DNA from: Pseudomonadota bacterium
GTDB taxonomy: Bacteria; Pseudomonadota; Alphaproteobacteria; Rhizobiales; Rhizobiaceae
Direction: 5' to 3'
Assembly (NCBI GenBank): GCA_023404095.1
Contig: JAEYDD010000075.1
Location: forward strand, 186,001 to 250,000
DNA: 64,000 nt
In this document: in pieces, positions 1 to 9,537 of the stretch
Position numbering within the stretch: position 1 is the stretch's first letter
Layout: each line of letters opens with the position of its first letter
Made by a program: the position numbers and the translations under genes
Notes under the pieces: generated by a model
Databases searched by the model: none
What the model was told of the DNA's origin: nothing
What the model saw: the letters and a program-made list of their open reading frames with translations, nothing else

Positions 1-195
1 CGGCTGGCGGAAGACCACCTGGTCGACCGAAAGCGTGACCGCGTACTGCTGGGAGAAGCGCGAGGCGCAGGAATAGGCCACCCGGTCGAGCAGGTTCAGC
101 AGCGCCCCGCCATGCACCTTGCCGGAAAAGTTCGCCATGTCCGGCGTCATCAGCACCACCATCTCGAGCTGGCTTGGGTCGTGGGCGCGGTCCAT
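1..195 (-). CDS. Acyl-CoA thioesterase, hotdog fold (C-terminus cut off by window edge)
   Basis: Only the first 65 codons lie in the window; the gene continues past base 1. The visible part starts MDRAHDPSQLEMVVLM and contains NFSGKVHGGALLNLLDRVAY, which matches the N-terminal hotdog segment of YciA/BACH-type acyl-CoA thioesterases (asparagine followed by a glycine-rich helix start). Such enzymes hydrolyse acyl-CoA to free acid and CoA in the cytosol. The gene is co-directional with scpA, pccA and pccB upstream. From memory, a thioesterase gene occupies the same place next to the propionate genes in Sinorhizobium meliloti, so a role in trimming acyl-CoA in this pathway is a fair inference. 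Start is the ATG at 195. Confidence 0.8.
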   Translation of the reverse strand, partial: MDRAHDPSQLEMVVLMTPDMANFSGKVHGGALLNLLDRVAYSCASRFSQQYAVTLSVDQVVFRQP

Positions 196-434
196 GCGCG
201 GTCCTTTCAGAAACGGGGTATGACAGCCGATCCGTGGACCGGGCGCCCAAGCCTACAACCCGCTTGTCGCGAGGAGAAGCATAGCCATCGACCATCCCTG
301 GGATTTGTCGGCTGGATTGGCGACCACAGATAGGGTGTACGGGGTTGACGGCACCCTTCCGCGAGCGGGCCCGTCGCCGGACAGGTGCATGACGCGCCGT
401 CGCGGCTATCGCTTGCCGACTTTGCGTCCGCGCC

Positions 435-2573
<2,139 letters not shown>

Positions 2574-2632
2574 CGTTCCACTCCGATTCCAGTCTCTCTG
2601 CGGCTGGCGTCTGCCACTATTCAGGCGTCTGC

Positions 2633-2683
2633 CCCTCATCCCCCTGCCGGCACCTTCTCCCCGCCTGCGGGAAGAAGGAGGGC
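2633..2683. repeat. RIME-like intergenic palindromic element
   Basis: The scpA-pccA gap contains CCCCTCATCC followed by CCTGCCGGC, ACCTTCTCCCC, a CGCCTGCGGG core and AAGAAGG. This has the look of the Rhizobium intergenic mosaic elements (RIME), which carry CCTTCTCCCCGC/GCGGGGAGAAGG arms. The arms CTTCTCCCCGC and GCGGGAAGAAG pair with one mismatch. It sits inside a presumed transcript, so the RNA would form a GC-rich hairpin between the two coding regions. Identification rests on remembered consensus only. Confidence 0.5.
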
Positions 2684-2784
2684 CTCCGCACCATCCAGCG
2701 TCCTCTCCCCCGTCGGAGGTCATCCGCCTTCCGCTTCATCAGGGGCCATCCAGCCCGCGGCAATCCGCCGGGCAGTCTACGCGC

Positions 2785-4791
2785 TTATTCGAACTCCATG
2801 ATGACCTCGTCGACGGCCAGGCTTGCGCCGACGGACACCGGTACGCCTTTGACGACCGCTTTTCTCTCCGCCCGCAGGATGTTCTCCATTTTCATCGCCT
2901 CGATCGTGGCGAGTGCCTGTCCCGCTTCCACCGTGTCGCCTTCGGCAACCGCGATCGCGGTGATCAGACCCGGCATCGGGCAGAGAAGCATCTTGGATGT
3001 ATCGGGCGGCAGCTTGATCGGCATCAGCTTCGCGAGTTCCGCGACGCGCGGTTCGCGCACGCGGGCGATGAGGTCGATGCCGCGCCAGCGCAGCCGCAGC
3101 GAATAACCGATCTTGTCGACTTTAACGCCCATCGGCATCTCGTCGACGAGGAAGGTCGCATGCGTCTGGCCCGGCAGCCAGTCGCTGTGGATCGAGGTCG
3201 TGCCGCTGTCTGCAAAGGTGATCCGGGACGCGTCGCCCTCCTGGGCGAAGGTGACAGCGATAGCCTCGCTGCCGAGCGCCACCACCCATTCCTTGCCGAC
3301 GACACGGCGATGGTTGCCGATCGTGCCGGAAATCTTCGTCGCCCGTCGCTGCAGGCGGTCGTTGATGAGGGTTGCGACCGCGGCGAGTTTGCGTCGCGCG
3401 TCTGAATCGGGCGCCACGCCCTGGAAACCGTCCGGAAACTCCTCGGCGATGAAGGCGGTCGTCAGCCGGCCGTCGCGAAACCGGGAATTCTGCATCACCG
3501 ACGAGAGGAAGGGCAGGTTGTGGCCGATGCCTTCGACTTCGAAGTCGTCGAGGGCCCGGCTCATCGCCTCGATCGCCGCCTGCCGGTCTGGTCCCCAGCT
3601 GCAGAGCTTGGCGACCATCGGGTCGTAATACATCGAGATCTCGCCGCCCTCGTAGACGCCGGTGTCGTTGCGCACGATCGTGCCGTCTTCGTGCGCGCCT
3701 TCCGCCGGCGGGCGGTAGCGAGTCAGCCGGCCGATCGAGGGCAGGAAGTTGCGATAGGGATCTTCGGCATAGAGCCGGCTTTCGATCGACCAGCCGTTCA
3801 GCCTGACGTCAACCTGGCCGAAGGCGAGCTTTTCGCCGGCGGCGACGCGGATCATCTGCTCGACCAGGTCGATACCGGTAATCAGTTCGGTGACAGGATG
3901 CTCCACCTGCAGCCGCGTGTTCATCTCGAGGAAATAGAAGTTTCGCTCGCCGTCGACGATGAATTCGACCGTGCCCGCCGAATGGTAGCCGACGGCCTTT
4001 GAAAGCGCGACGGCCTGCTCGCCCATCGCCTTTCGGGTGGCTTCATCGAGAAACGGCGAGGGCGCTTCCTCGATCACCTTCTGGTTTCGGCGCTGGATCG
4101 AGCATTCGCGCTCGCCGAGATAGAGCGTTGTGCCGTGCTTGTCGCCCAGCACCTGGATCTCGATGTGGCGCGGCTGCGTGACGAATTTCTCGATGAAGAT
4201 GCGGTCATCGCCGAAGGAGTTCTTCGCTTCGTTTTTCGAGGACTGGAAGCCTTCGCGTGCCTCCGTGTCGTTCCAGGCGATCCGCATGCCCTTGCCACCG
4301 CCGCCGGCGGACGCCTTGATCATGACGGGATAACCGATCTTGGTCGCGATCCTGACCGCTTCCTCGGCATCCTCGATCAGGCCCATGTGGCCGGGTACAG
4401 TGGAAACGCCGGCCTCGGCTGCGATCTTCTTCGACGTGATCTTGTCGCCCATCGCCTCGATGGCGCGCACCGGCGGCCCGATGAAGGCGACGCCCTCTTT
4501 TTCCAGCGCGGCAGCAAAGGCGGCGTTCTCGGAAAGGAAGCCGTAGCCGGGATGGACAGCGTCCGCCCCGGTCTGCCGTATGGCGTCGAGGATCCTGTCG
4601 ATGACGATATAGGACTGGCTCGAGGGCGCAGGGCCGATATGCACCGCCTCGTCGGCCATCTGCACATGCAGCGCATCGCGGTCGGCGTCCGAATAGACGG
4701 CGACGGTCGCAATGCCCATCTTGCGGGCGGTCTTGATGACGCGGCAGGCGATCTCGCCACGGTTGGCAATGAGGATTTTCTTGATCGCCAA
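2785..4791 (-). CDS. pccA: Propionyl-CoA carboxylase, biotin-containing alpha subunit
   Basis: 668 aa. It carboxylates biotin using ATP and bicarbonate and hands CO2 to PccB to make (S)-methylmalonyl-CoA. The biotin carboxylase domain starts KKILIANRGEIACRVI; the ATP-grasp glycine loop is KASAGGGGKGMRIAW at about residues 160-175, and the catalytic segment FLEMNTRLQVEHPVTE is intact. The C-terminal biotinyl domain ends with EAMKMEN, whose lysine is about residue 634. A linker domain typical of PCC alpha chains (the BT domain) lies between. The start at 4791 is 2 nt after the stop of the small upstream gene, so the two are probably translationally coupled. It belongs to the pccB-orf-pccA-scpA run. 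Confidence 0.97.
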   Translation of the reverse strand: MAIKKILIANRGEIACRVIKTARKMGIATVAVYSDADRDALHVQMADEAVHIGPAPSSQSYIVIDRILDAIRQTGADAVHPGYGFLSENAAFAAALEKEGVAFIGPPVRAIEAMGDKITSKKIAAEAGVSTVPGHMGLIEDAEEAVRIATKIGYPVMIKASAGGGGKGMRIAWNDTEAREGFQSSKNEAKNSFGDDRIFIEKFVTQPRHIEIQVLGDKHGTTLYLGERECSIQRRNQKVIEEAPSPFLDEATRKAMGEQAVALSKAVGYHSAGTVEFIVDGERNFYFLEMNTRLQVEHPVTELITGIDLVEQMIRVAAGEKLAFGQVDVRLNGWSIESRLYAEDPYRNFLPSIGRLTRYRPPAEGAHEDGTIVRNDTGVYEGGEISMYYDPMVAKLCSWGPDRQAAIEAMSRALDDFEVEGIGHNLPFLSSVMQNSRFRDGRLTTAFIAEEFPDGFQGVAPDSDARRKLAAVATLINDRLQRRATKISGTIGNHRRVVGKEWVVALGSEAIAVTFAQEGDASRITFADSGTTSIHSDWLPGQTHATFLVDEMPMGVKVDKIGYSLRLRWRGIDLIARVREPRVAELAKLMPIKLPPDTSKMLLCPMPGLITAIAVAEGDTVEAGQALATIEAMKMENILRAERKAVVKGVPVSVGASLAVDEVIMEFE

Positions 4792-4793
4792 GG

Positions 4794-5171
4794 CTAGATC
4801 TCCATCACGTCTTCAAAGGATTCCGGGAAGGAGGCGCGCGCCGCCTTCTCATCGATGATCAGCAATGCTTCATAGGAGGTGGGGTCAAATTCCTTCTCCG
4901 CCGCCACAACTTCACGGCCGAAGAGCAAGTTCAGCCGGGCGGCATCGAGATTGCCTCGCTCGAAGGGTTCCGGTCCGAACTGATGCCAGAGCGCATGCAG
5001 GAAGGCCGCATCTATCTTGTGCTCGGCCGAGCCCGGTCGGGCACGACGGGGCAGCGCCTTGATCGGCGTCACGCCTTTTGGGTTGGCCCGGCGGATGGTG
5101 AACTGGACGCCCGTACCCGGCATGCCGGACGGGAAGCCACGATGCTTTGTCATGTCGGGAAGCTTGGCCAT
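4794..5171 (-). CDS. Conserved small protein of unknown function between pccB and pccA
   Basis: 125 aa, starting MAKLPDMTKHRGFPSGMPGT. No domain is recognised. It has no signal peptide and no membrane segment, is rich in charged residues toward its C-terminus, and has no cysteine. It is tightly packed: 15 bp after the pccB stop and 2 bp before the pccA start, on the same strand, which argues that it is a real gene translated with the carboxylase subunits. Such placement suggests an accessory role (assembly, biotinylation or stability of the carboxylase), but this is only inference from position. A GC-rich genome can support a spurious frame of this length, yet removing it would leave a 400-bp hole in a compact operon. 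Confidence 0.72.
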   Translation of the reverse strand: MAKLPDMTKHRGFPSGMPGTGVQFTIRRANPKGVTPIKALPRRARPGSAEHKIDAAFLHALWHQFGPEPFERGNLDAARLNLLFGREVVAAEKEFDPTSYEALLIIDEKAARASFPESFEDVMEI

Positions 5172-5186
5172 GATCCTGCTCTTCCC

Positions 5187-6719
5187 TCACAAAGGTATGG
5201 TGTCGTGCTTGCGCCAACGCGCATCCACCTGCTTGTTGCGCAGGGAGGCGAAGGCGCGGGCAATGCGCTTGCGGGAGGAATGCGGCATGATCACCTCGTC
5301 GATGAAGCCGCGCTCGGCGGCGACGAAGGGATTTGCGAACCTTTCCTCGTATTCGGCCGTCCGTGCGGCGATCTTGTCTGGATCGCCCAGCTCCGAGCGG
5401 TAGAGGATCTCCGTTGCCCCCTTGGCGCCCATGACGGCAATCTCGGCGGTCGGCCAGGCATAGTTTATGTCGGCGCCGATATGCTTGGACGCCATGACGT
5501 CATACGCGCCGCCATAGGCCTTGCGGGTGATCAGCGTCACCATCGGCACGGTCGCCTGGCTGTAGGCGAACAACAACTTTGCGCCGTGCTTGATCACCCC
5601 GCCATACTCCTGCGCCACGCCCGGCAGGAAGCCCGGCACGTCGACAAGCGTCAGGATCGGAATGTTGAAGGCATCGCAGAAGCGCACGAACTTCGCAGCC
5701 TTGCGCGAACTGTCGATGTCGAGGCAGCCGGCCAGTACCATCGGCTGGTTGGCAACGACGCCGACCGTCTGGCCTTCGAGCCGGATGTAGCCGGTGATGA
5801 TGTTCTTCGCGAAGTTCTCCTGCAGCTCGAAGAAATCGCCTTCGTCGGCAATCGCCAGGATCAGCTCCTTCATGTCGTAGGGCTTGCTGGAACTGTCGGG
5901 GATCAGCGAGTCGAGCCGTGCCTCCAGCCGCGCCGGATCGTCGTGGAAGGGCCGCACCGGGGGCTTCTCGCGGTTGTTCAGCGGCAGGAAGTCGAACAGC
6001 AGCCGCACATGCTCCAGCGTCTCGATGTCGTTCTCGTAGGCACCGTCGGCGACGGAGGATTTTTTCGTGTGCGTCCCGGCCCCGCCCAGTTCCTCGGCGG
6101 TGACGATCTCGTTGGTCACCGTCTTCACCACGTCCGGCCCGGTGACGAACATGTAGGACGAATCCCGCACCATGAAGATGAAATCCGTCATTGCAGGTGA
6201 ATAGACTGCCCCGCCCGCGCAGGGTCCCATGATGACGGAGATCTGCGGGATGACGCCGGAGGCCTCGGCGTTGCGGCGAAACACCTCGGCATAGCCGGCA
6301 AGCGAGGCAACGCCCTCCTGAATTCGGGCGCCGCCCGAATCGTTCAGCCCGATCACCGGCGCGCCGTTGCGCACCGCCATGTCCATGATCTTGCAGATCT
6401 TCTGCGCATGCGTCTCCGACAGCGAGCCGCCCAGCACGGTAAAGTCCTGGCTGAAGACGTAGACCTGCCGCCCGTTGATCGTGCCCCAGCCGGTGACGAC
6501 GCCGTCGCCGGCGATCTTCTGGCCGGCCATGCCGAAGTCGACCGCCCGGTGGGTGACGTACATGTCGTACTCTTCGAACGATCCCGCATCGAGCAGGACC
6601 TCCAGCCGCTCGCGCGCCGTCAGCTTGCCCTTGCCGTGCTGGGCGTCGATCCGCTTCTGTCCTCCGCCGAGATAGGCCTCGTCGCGTCGAGCCTGCAACT
6701 GCTCCAGTATCGGGCGCAT
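5187..6719 (-). CDS. pccB: Propionyl-CoA carboxylase, carboxyltransferase beta subunit
   Basis: 510 aa, the family's normal length. It transfers the carboxyl group from biotin on PccA to propionyl-CoA. The N-terminal crotonase-like half has [19 protein letters not shown] and the oxyanion segment [11 protein letters not shown]. The second half contains [21 protein letters not shown] and [19 protein letters not shown], all typical of acyl-CoA carboxylase beta chains. I chose the ATG at 6719 because GGGAG lies 5 nt upstream; an in-frame GTG at 6725 would overlap that ribosome binding site. First gene of the propionate run, divergent from pccR across a 134-bp region holding a palindrome. Confidence 0.97.
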   Translation of the reverse strand: MRPILEQLQARRDEAYLGGGQKRIDAQHGKGKLTARERLEVLLDAGSFEEYDMYVTHRAVDFGMAGQKIAGDGVVTGWGTINGRQVYVFSQDFTVLGGSLSETHAQKICKIMDMAVRNGAPVIGLNDSGGARIQEGVASLAGYAEVFRRNAEASGVIPQISVIMGPCAGGAVYSPAMTDFIFMVRDSSYMFVTGPDVVKTVTNEIVTAEELGGAGTHTKKSSVADGAYENDIETLEHVRLLFDFLPLNNREKPPVRPFHDDPARLEARLDSLIPDSSSKPYDMKELILAIADEGDFFELQENFAKNIITGYIRLEGQTVGVVANQPMVLAGCLDIDSSRKAAKFVRFCDAFNIPILTLVDVPGFLPGVAQEYGGVIKHGAKLLFAYSQATVPMVTLITRKAYGGAYDVMASKHIGADINYAWPTAEIAVMGAKGATEILYRSELGDPDKIAARTAEYEERFANPFVAAERGFIDEVIMPHSSRKRIARAFASLRNKQVDARWRKHDTIPL

Positions 6720-6781
6720 TCTCACTCCCTGTGAATTCGATTTGTGCGCCCATTATGCCGATATTGGCGTGCGGAAAACAA

Positions 6782-6810
6782 TTGAACGGGTGCGAAAGCG
6801 GAAATATAAA
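6782..6810 (+). promoter_or_regulatory. Candidate sigma-70 promoter of pccR
   Basis: TTGAAC at 6782-6787 and TATAAA at 6805-6810 are separated by exactly 17 bp and point toward pccR. Transcription would start near 6817, upstream of the 16-bp palindrome at 6829, so a protein bound there could block this promoter. Sequence match only. Confidence 0.55.
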
Positions 6811-6828
6811 ATAGCAATATTGAAAATG

Positions 6829-6844
6829 CGAATTTGCAAATTCG
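6829..6844. promoter_or_regulatory. Perfect 16-bp palindrome CGAATTTGCAAATTCG, likely PccR operator
   Basis: The palindrome is perfect on both strands and centred on TTTGCAAA, the core reported for ScfR-family regulators of short-chain acyl-CoA metabolism such as RamB and PccR. It ends 9 bp before the pccR start codon and lies in the pccB-pccR divergent region. On the pccB side no good -35 hexamer is visible at the matching distance, which would suit an activator overlapping that position; on the pccR side it lies just downstream of the likely start of transcription, which would suit autorepression. Confidence 0.7.
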
Positions 6845-6853
6845 GCGGGCGTC

Positions 6854-8269
6854 ATGGCGATCGGCAAACTCTTCATCGGCCGCAAGGTCCGTGATCTCAG
6901 GCAGGCGAGCGGCATCACGCAGGGCCAGTTTGCCGAGCGGATCGGCATCTCCACCAGTTACCTGAACCAGATCGAGAACAACCAGCGTCCTGTCTCTGCT
7001 GCGGTACTGCTGGCGCTCGCCGACAAGTTCCGTCTGGACATCGCCGAACTGTCGGTCGGCGAGAACGACCGGCTGCTGTCGGCGCTGTCGGAGGCGCTGA
7101 CCGATCCGCTGTTTGCGACCTATTCGCCGAGCCTGCAGGAGCTGAAGCTCGTTACCCAGAACGCGCCCGGCCTGGCGCATGCGCTGATCGCCTGTCACCA
7201 GGCCTACCGGCGCAACAGCGAAAGGCTCGCAAGCTTCGACGCCACGCTTGGCCGCGCCGGCGGGCCTGCCGAAATGACGCCGTATGAGGAAGTGCGAGAC
7301 TTCTTTCATTTCGTCGACAACTACATCCACGACCTCGACGTTGTTGCCGAGCGGCTGGCTGTGGATCTCGGCATCGGTCGCGGCGACAATCAGGCAGTCT
7401 TGACCGAGCACCTGGAGCGGAGGTTCGCCGTGCGCGTCGCCCGCGGGGCGGCCGACGATGACGCCATTCGGCGCTATGATCCGCAGGCCCGCGTCCTGAC
7501 GCTCAATCCCTATGCCGCCGCCTCGACGCGCGATTTCCAGCTGGCGCTGCAGATCGCCCAGCTGCAGGCGGCAAGCGAGATCGACGCTGTGGCGCAAGGG
7601 GCGGGGTTCCGCTCGGAGGAGGCGCTTGAGATCTGCCGCATGGGGCTGGCGAACTACGTCGCGGGCGCCCTGCTTTTGCCCTATGGCACATTCCTGCAGG
7701 CCGCACAGGAACTGCGCCACGACCTGGAACTGCTCGCCGCCCGCTTCGGCGCCTCGATCGAACAGGTCTGCCACCGTCTCAGCACGCTGCAACGTCCCGG
7801 CCTGAAGGGTGTGCCGCTCTTCTTCGCCCGCATCGACCGGGCAGGCAACATCACCAAGCGCCACAGCGCCGCCAAGTTCCAGTTCGCCCGCTTCGGCGCT
7901 GCCTGTCCGCTCTGGAATGCCCACGAGGCGTTCGAGCGACCCGGTCGGATCCTGCGCCAGCTGGCGGAGACGCCTGACGGCGTTCGTTATCTCTGTCTTG
8001 CCACCCACGCCTCCAAGGGCAGCGGCGGCTTCCGTGCCGCCCGCCCCGAATATGCGTTGGCGCTCGGGTGCGAGATCTCCTACGCACCTGCTTTCGTCTA
8101 TGCCGACGACCTCGATATGGAGAATGCCGGGGCCTTCGCCCCGATCGGCATCTCCTGCCGTATCTGCGAGCGTGCCGACTGTGCTAGCCGCGCCGTCCCC
8201 CCCTTCAAGCGCCGCCTGCACGTGGACCACAACGTGCGCCGGATCGTGCCTTATGCGTTGGAGGGATGA
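6854..8269 (+). CDS. pccR: ScfR-family transcriptional regulator of propionyl-CoA carboxylase
   Basis: 471 aa. The N-terminal XRE-type helix-turn-helix is at residues 5-65 (RDLRQASGITQGQFAERIGI followed by SYLNQIENNQRPVS). A central IrrE-like region and a C-terminal DUF2083 domain follow, ending in the cysteine cluster CRICERADCASRA that is typical of the family. ScfR proteins sense short-chain acyl-CoA; PccR activates pcc genes in Rhodobacter. Placement divergent to pccB with a TTTGCAAA palindrome supports the same job here. The ATG at 6854 gives a standard N-terminus; the ribosome binding site is weak. A paralogous RamB-type specificity (acetyl-CoA) cannot be excluded by sequence alone. Confidence 0.92.
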   Translation: MAIGKLFIGRKVRDLRQASGITQGQFAERIGISTSYLNQIENNQRPVSAAVLLALADKFRLDIAELSVGENDRLLSALSEALTDPLFATYSPSLQELKLVTQNAPGLAHALIACHQAYRRNSERLASFDATLGRAGGPAEMTPYEEVRDFFHFVDNYIHDLDVVAERLAVDLGIGRGDNQAVLTEHLERRFAVRVARGAADDDAIRRYDPQARVLTLNPYAAASTRDFQLALQIAQLQAASEIDAVAQGAGFRSEEALEICRMGLANYVAGALLLPYGTFLQAAQELRHDLELLAARFGASIEQVCHRLSTLQRPGLKGVPLFFARIDRAGNITKRHSAAKFQFARFGAACPLWNAHEAFERPGRILRQLAETPDGVRYLCLATHASKGSGGFRAARPEYALALGCEISYAPAFVYADDLDMENAGAFAPIGISCRICERADCASRAVPPFKRRLHVDHNVRRIVPYALEG

Positions 8270-8460
8270 GGAAACGTGCATCCAAGGGGCACATGATTGA
8301 CGCTGATGACCATTGTGATATTGACGCCAATGGCGGATGCCGCGCGCCGCGCAGACGGTTGGAGAAGCAAAAGGAATGCGATTGGATTCGCGAAATGTGG
8401 CTGATGGCGTGGTGAAACGTGAGCCGGTCGTGATTCCGAGCTATCAAAAGCATCGATGAG

Positions 8461-9216
8461 TTGCTGCAGGCAGGCTACGGTTCATGCGGCCATTACTTTT
8501 TCCAGAACAACGAGCGAAAGCGATACATTCTGGTCTTTTTCAACGGCGCGATGAACCGCCAGTATCACTCGGAAACGCCGCTATTCAACCGTTGGTCATG
8601 GGGCAGCCGGTGCAAGTATCCCGTCGTCTGCGTCAGCGATCCCGCGGTCGCGCCTTCGACCGGCCTGCACATCGACTGGTATCTCGGTCGCCGGGATGAG
8701 TGGAACTTGGAGAGGATTTGGAGCCAGCTCCACCACATCAGGTCAGTGATTGCCCCGGAGGCGAAGTTCATCGTCATGGGTTCGTCTGGAGGCGGCTTCG
8801 CTGCCCTGCAATCTACGGTGATGGGCCACGCGAAGGAATGCTTCTGCATCAATACCCAGATCGAGTTGTGGCGCTTTCAGAACCAGCCCCGTTACTTTGC
8901 CTCGCTCCGCAAGTATAATGGTGACGATTCCGGTCAGATCCCGCCGGAAGATTTGCACCGATTCTCCGTGATCGAGGCAGGCAAGAGCCGTGCCCATCGT
9001 GGGTCGACCATCTTTTACGCGCAGAACACTGCGGACGTGTCCCATGTCCGCGATCATTTCTTGCCGTTCATGGCCGAGTTTTCCGCCACGCCGCACAACC
9101 GCACCAGCAAGATTCACCACATCTCTTTCAGGGACGTTGCCCTGAAGCACAAGCCGCCAAGCTATGAGCAGACGCTCAAGATCTTCGGTCAGCCGTTTAA
9201 GCGGTTGATGAAATAG
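8461..9216 (+). CDS. Putative alpha/beta-hydrolase-like protein with unclear 5' end
   Basis: Open frame of 251 codons from a TTG. The body contains FIVMGSSGGGFAALQS, a nucleophile-elbow pattern G-x-S-x-G with Ser109 as candidate nucleophile, preceded by a hydrophobic strand (RYILVFFNGA). A late histidine region (SKIHHISFRDV) could supply the catalytic base. I do not recognise the family. No ATG lies in frame upstream before the TGA at 8431, and the residues just before the TTG (AIKSIDEL) read like ordinary protein, so the true N-terminus may use a non-ATG codon or may have been lost by mutation. Flanked by pccR and tRNA-Leu with no clear operon partner. Confidence 0.55.
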   Translation: MLQAGYGSCGHYFFQNNERKRYILVFFNGAMNRQYHSETPLFNRWSWGSRCKYPVVCVSDPAVAPSTGLHIDWYLGRRDEWNLERIWSQLHHIRSVIAPEAKFIVMGSSGGGFAALQSTVMGHAKECFCINTQIELWRFQNQPRYFASLRKYNGDDSGQIPPEDLHRFSVIEAGKSRAHRGSTIFYAQNTADVSHVRDHFLPFMAEFSATPHNRTSKIHHISFRDVALKHKPPSYEQTLKIFGQPFKRLMK

Positions 9217-9310
9217 CCGGGCAACCTGTTTCGATCGGCGTCCTGTCCCGAGTGGTGCTTCGGGCCGGTGCAGATTGCAGTTAGGCAGAAGCGTAAATCG
9301 TGACCCCAAA

Positions 9311-9340
9311 AAGAAAAACCCCGGACATCCGGGGTTTCTT
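9311..9340 (-). terminator. Rho-independent terminator, likely bidirectional
   Basis: Arms AAACCCCGG and CCGGGGTTT (9316-9324 and 9329-9337) flank a 4-nt loop. Read on the minus strand the hairpin is followed by a T-rich tract, fitting termination of the tRNA-Leu transcript. On the plus strand a shorter T tract follows, so it may also end the gene at 8461-9216. Confidence 0.8.
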
Positions 9341-9371
9341 TAAGACGTTGTGAAACGTCTTCACAATGGAA

Positions 9372-9458
9372 TGGTGCCCAGAAGAGGACTCGAACCTCCA
9401 CACCCTTTCGAGTACCAGCACCTGAAGCTGGCGCGTCTACCAATTCCGCCATCTGGGC
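9372..9458 (-). tRNA. tRNA-Leu (anticodon CAG)
   Basis: 87 nt including an encoded CCA. On the minus strand it begins GCCCAGATGGCGGAATTGG and has a long variable arm (class II). The anticodon stem CCAGC/GCTGG holds loop TTCAGGT, giving anticodon CAG. The T-loop is GTTCGAGTC, and the acceptor end pairs with GCCCAGA. Confidence 0.96.
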
Positions 9459-9468
9459 GACGGAGGCG

Positions 9469-9497
9469 GATGTACGGGGAGCCGCCGCCGGTGTCAA
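9469..9497 (-). promoter_or_regulatory. Candidate sigma-70 promoter of tRNA-Leu
   Basis: On the minus strand TTGACA (9497-9492) and TACATC (9474-9469) are separated by 17 bp and end 10 bp before the mature tRNA 5' end, leaving a very short leader. A consensus -35 box at this position is convincing. Confidence 0.7.
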
Positions 9498-9537
9498 CTG
9501 GCTTTTTGAAGTTTTTGCAACGACATGCGATTTTCCC

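Noticed and set aside
6722..8281. 519-codon open frame on the minus strand across pccR
   Set aside because: pccR is clear on the plus strand; the frame crosses the regulator's own promoter region.
8293..8415. 40-codon frame between pccR and the hydrolase-like gene
   Set aside because: Starts with ATG but has no ribosome site, no protein-like composition and ends in a stop before the next gene.
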